DNA of 31,919 nt from Regnicoccus frigidus (GTDB lineage Bacteria > Cyanobacteriota > Cyanobacteriia > PCC-6307 > Cyanobiaceae), in the NCBI GenBank assembly GCA_025194985.1, contig JAOANE010000011.1:1-31919 (forward strand). The letters run 5' to 3'. Positions 31,528-31,919 of the stretch are shown in pieces. Within the stretch, counting starts at the first letter, position 1; every line of letters starts with the position of its first letter. Made by a program: the position numbers and the translations under genes. The notes below the pieces were generated by a model that did no database searches, was not told the DNA's origin, and saw only the letters and a list, made by a program, of their open reading frames with translations.

Positions 31528-31919
31528 ACAAGCCAATGCACTATGCCCTGGTCTGAGCTAGATTAGATAGATGACATTCTAATTCTGCAGTGGGTCAGAG
31601 AGGCTTCTGGGATGAACAGCAAAGAGTCGCAAAGCTCAAGGAGAAGAAACCGGTTCTCCAGCGACTTTCTGAATCGATCCCGTGGGAATCATTCCGGCCA
31701 CTTCTCGATAAGGGCTATGTGCAAGAGCGCAGGAGCAATGCTGGGCGTAAGAGGATTGATCCCTTGATCCTGTTCAAGATGCTCGTTCTCCAGCAGCTCT
31801 TTAATCTCAGCGATGAAGAGCTTGAATTCCAAGTCAATGACAGACGCTCCTTCGAGGAGTTTGTCGGCCTTGGCGTGATGAACAATATTCCGGATGCAAC
31901 TACTGTGGCTTTTTTTAGG
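31528..31919 (+). mobile_element. IS5-family insertion sequence, left part (runs off the window)
   Basis: Contains the 5' part of an IS5-type transposase gene and the non-coding end of the element. The left boundary is estimated from the stop codon that interrupts the neighbouring minus-strand frame; the terminal inverted repeat cannot be defined because the right end is outside the window. A CTAG tetramer (the target of many IS5 elements) lies at 31558-31561 but its role is unproven. Confidence 0.65.
31590..31919 (+). CDS. IS5-family transposase, N-terminal part
   Basis: An open frame of 110 codons from GTG 31590 to the window end, with no stop. It starts MGQRGFWDEQQRVAKLKEK and has the IS5 N-terminal (DUF772-type) block: GRKRIDPLILFKMLVLQQLF, then LSDEELEFQVNDRRSFEEFV and PDATTVAFFR. 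The catalytic DDE residues lie further downstream, outside the window. The frame upstream is closed by a TGA at 31572, so the GTG is the best start. Intact as far as can be seen. Confidence 0.88.
   Translation, partial: MGQRGFWDEQQRVAKLKEKKPVLQRLSESIPWESFRPLLDKGYVQERRSNAGRKRIDPLILFKMLVLQQLFNLSDEELEFQVNDRRSFEEFVGLGVMNNIPDATTVAFFR

Overview
The window comes from a GC-rich cyanobacterium of the Synechococcus/Cyanobium (picocyanobacterial) type. The evidence is a complete allophycocyanin core cluster (apcE, apcABC), a cyanobacterial F-type ATP synthase operon with duplicated b and b' subunits and no beta/epsilon genes, a plastid-like Ccs1/CcdA cytochrome c maturation pair, a PII protein with the cyanobacterial Ser49, and several small proteins of cyanobacterial type. 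The HIP1 octamer (GCGATCGC) is rare here: I saw it only near 6578 and 23735. No rRNA, tRNA or CRISPR array was seen.

Layout. (1) 1-5945, plus strand: a CNNM/CBS membrane protein, a dynamin/Era-like GTPase with a DUF697-type tail, nadD and nadE, all packed with 1-4 nt overlaps, then alanine dehydrogenase. (2) 5962-14327, minus strand: one long run that begins at atp1 and continues atpB (a), atpE (c), atpF' (b'), atpF (b), atpH (delta), atpA, atpG (gamma). It then runs without a break into a 2OG-Fe(II) oxygenase-like gene, a 2Fe-2S ferredoxin, a 61-residue conserved protein and a DUF3326 protein. (3) 14393-15595, minus: a SAM methyltransferase, divergent from apcE. (4) 15748-20057, plus: apcE (short, only two linker repeats), a 738-bp gap, then apcA-apcB-apcC and a strong terminator. 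(5) 20196-23597, plus: ftsW, ccdA, ccs1. (6) 23582-27887: queF (minus), a DUF4278 protein, a small unknown, glnB (plus), tlyA (minus), purB (plus) and a small membrane protein (minus).

(7) 27888-31919 differs from the rest. It is visibly richer in A and T, starts with about 1.2 kb without intact genes (including a frameshifted gene remnant), and then carries a tight minus-strand operon: a coiled-coil fragment, an OmpA/MotB-like protein with a conserved transmembrane Asp, a coiled-coil protein and a single-pass membrane protein. The 5' end of this operon is cut by an IS5-type insertion sequence whose transposase runs off the end of the window. The MotB-like gene with a truncated coiled-coil partner resembles the ZorA/ZorB proton-driven motor pair of the Zorya defence system, but the accessory genes are not those I know from Zorya. 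This is the best candidate for an undescribed system in the window.
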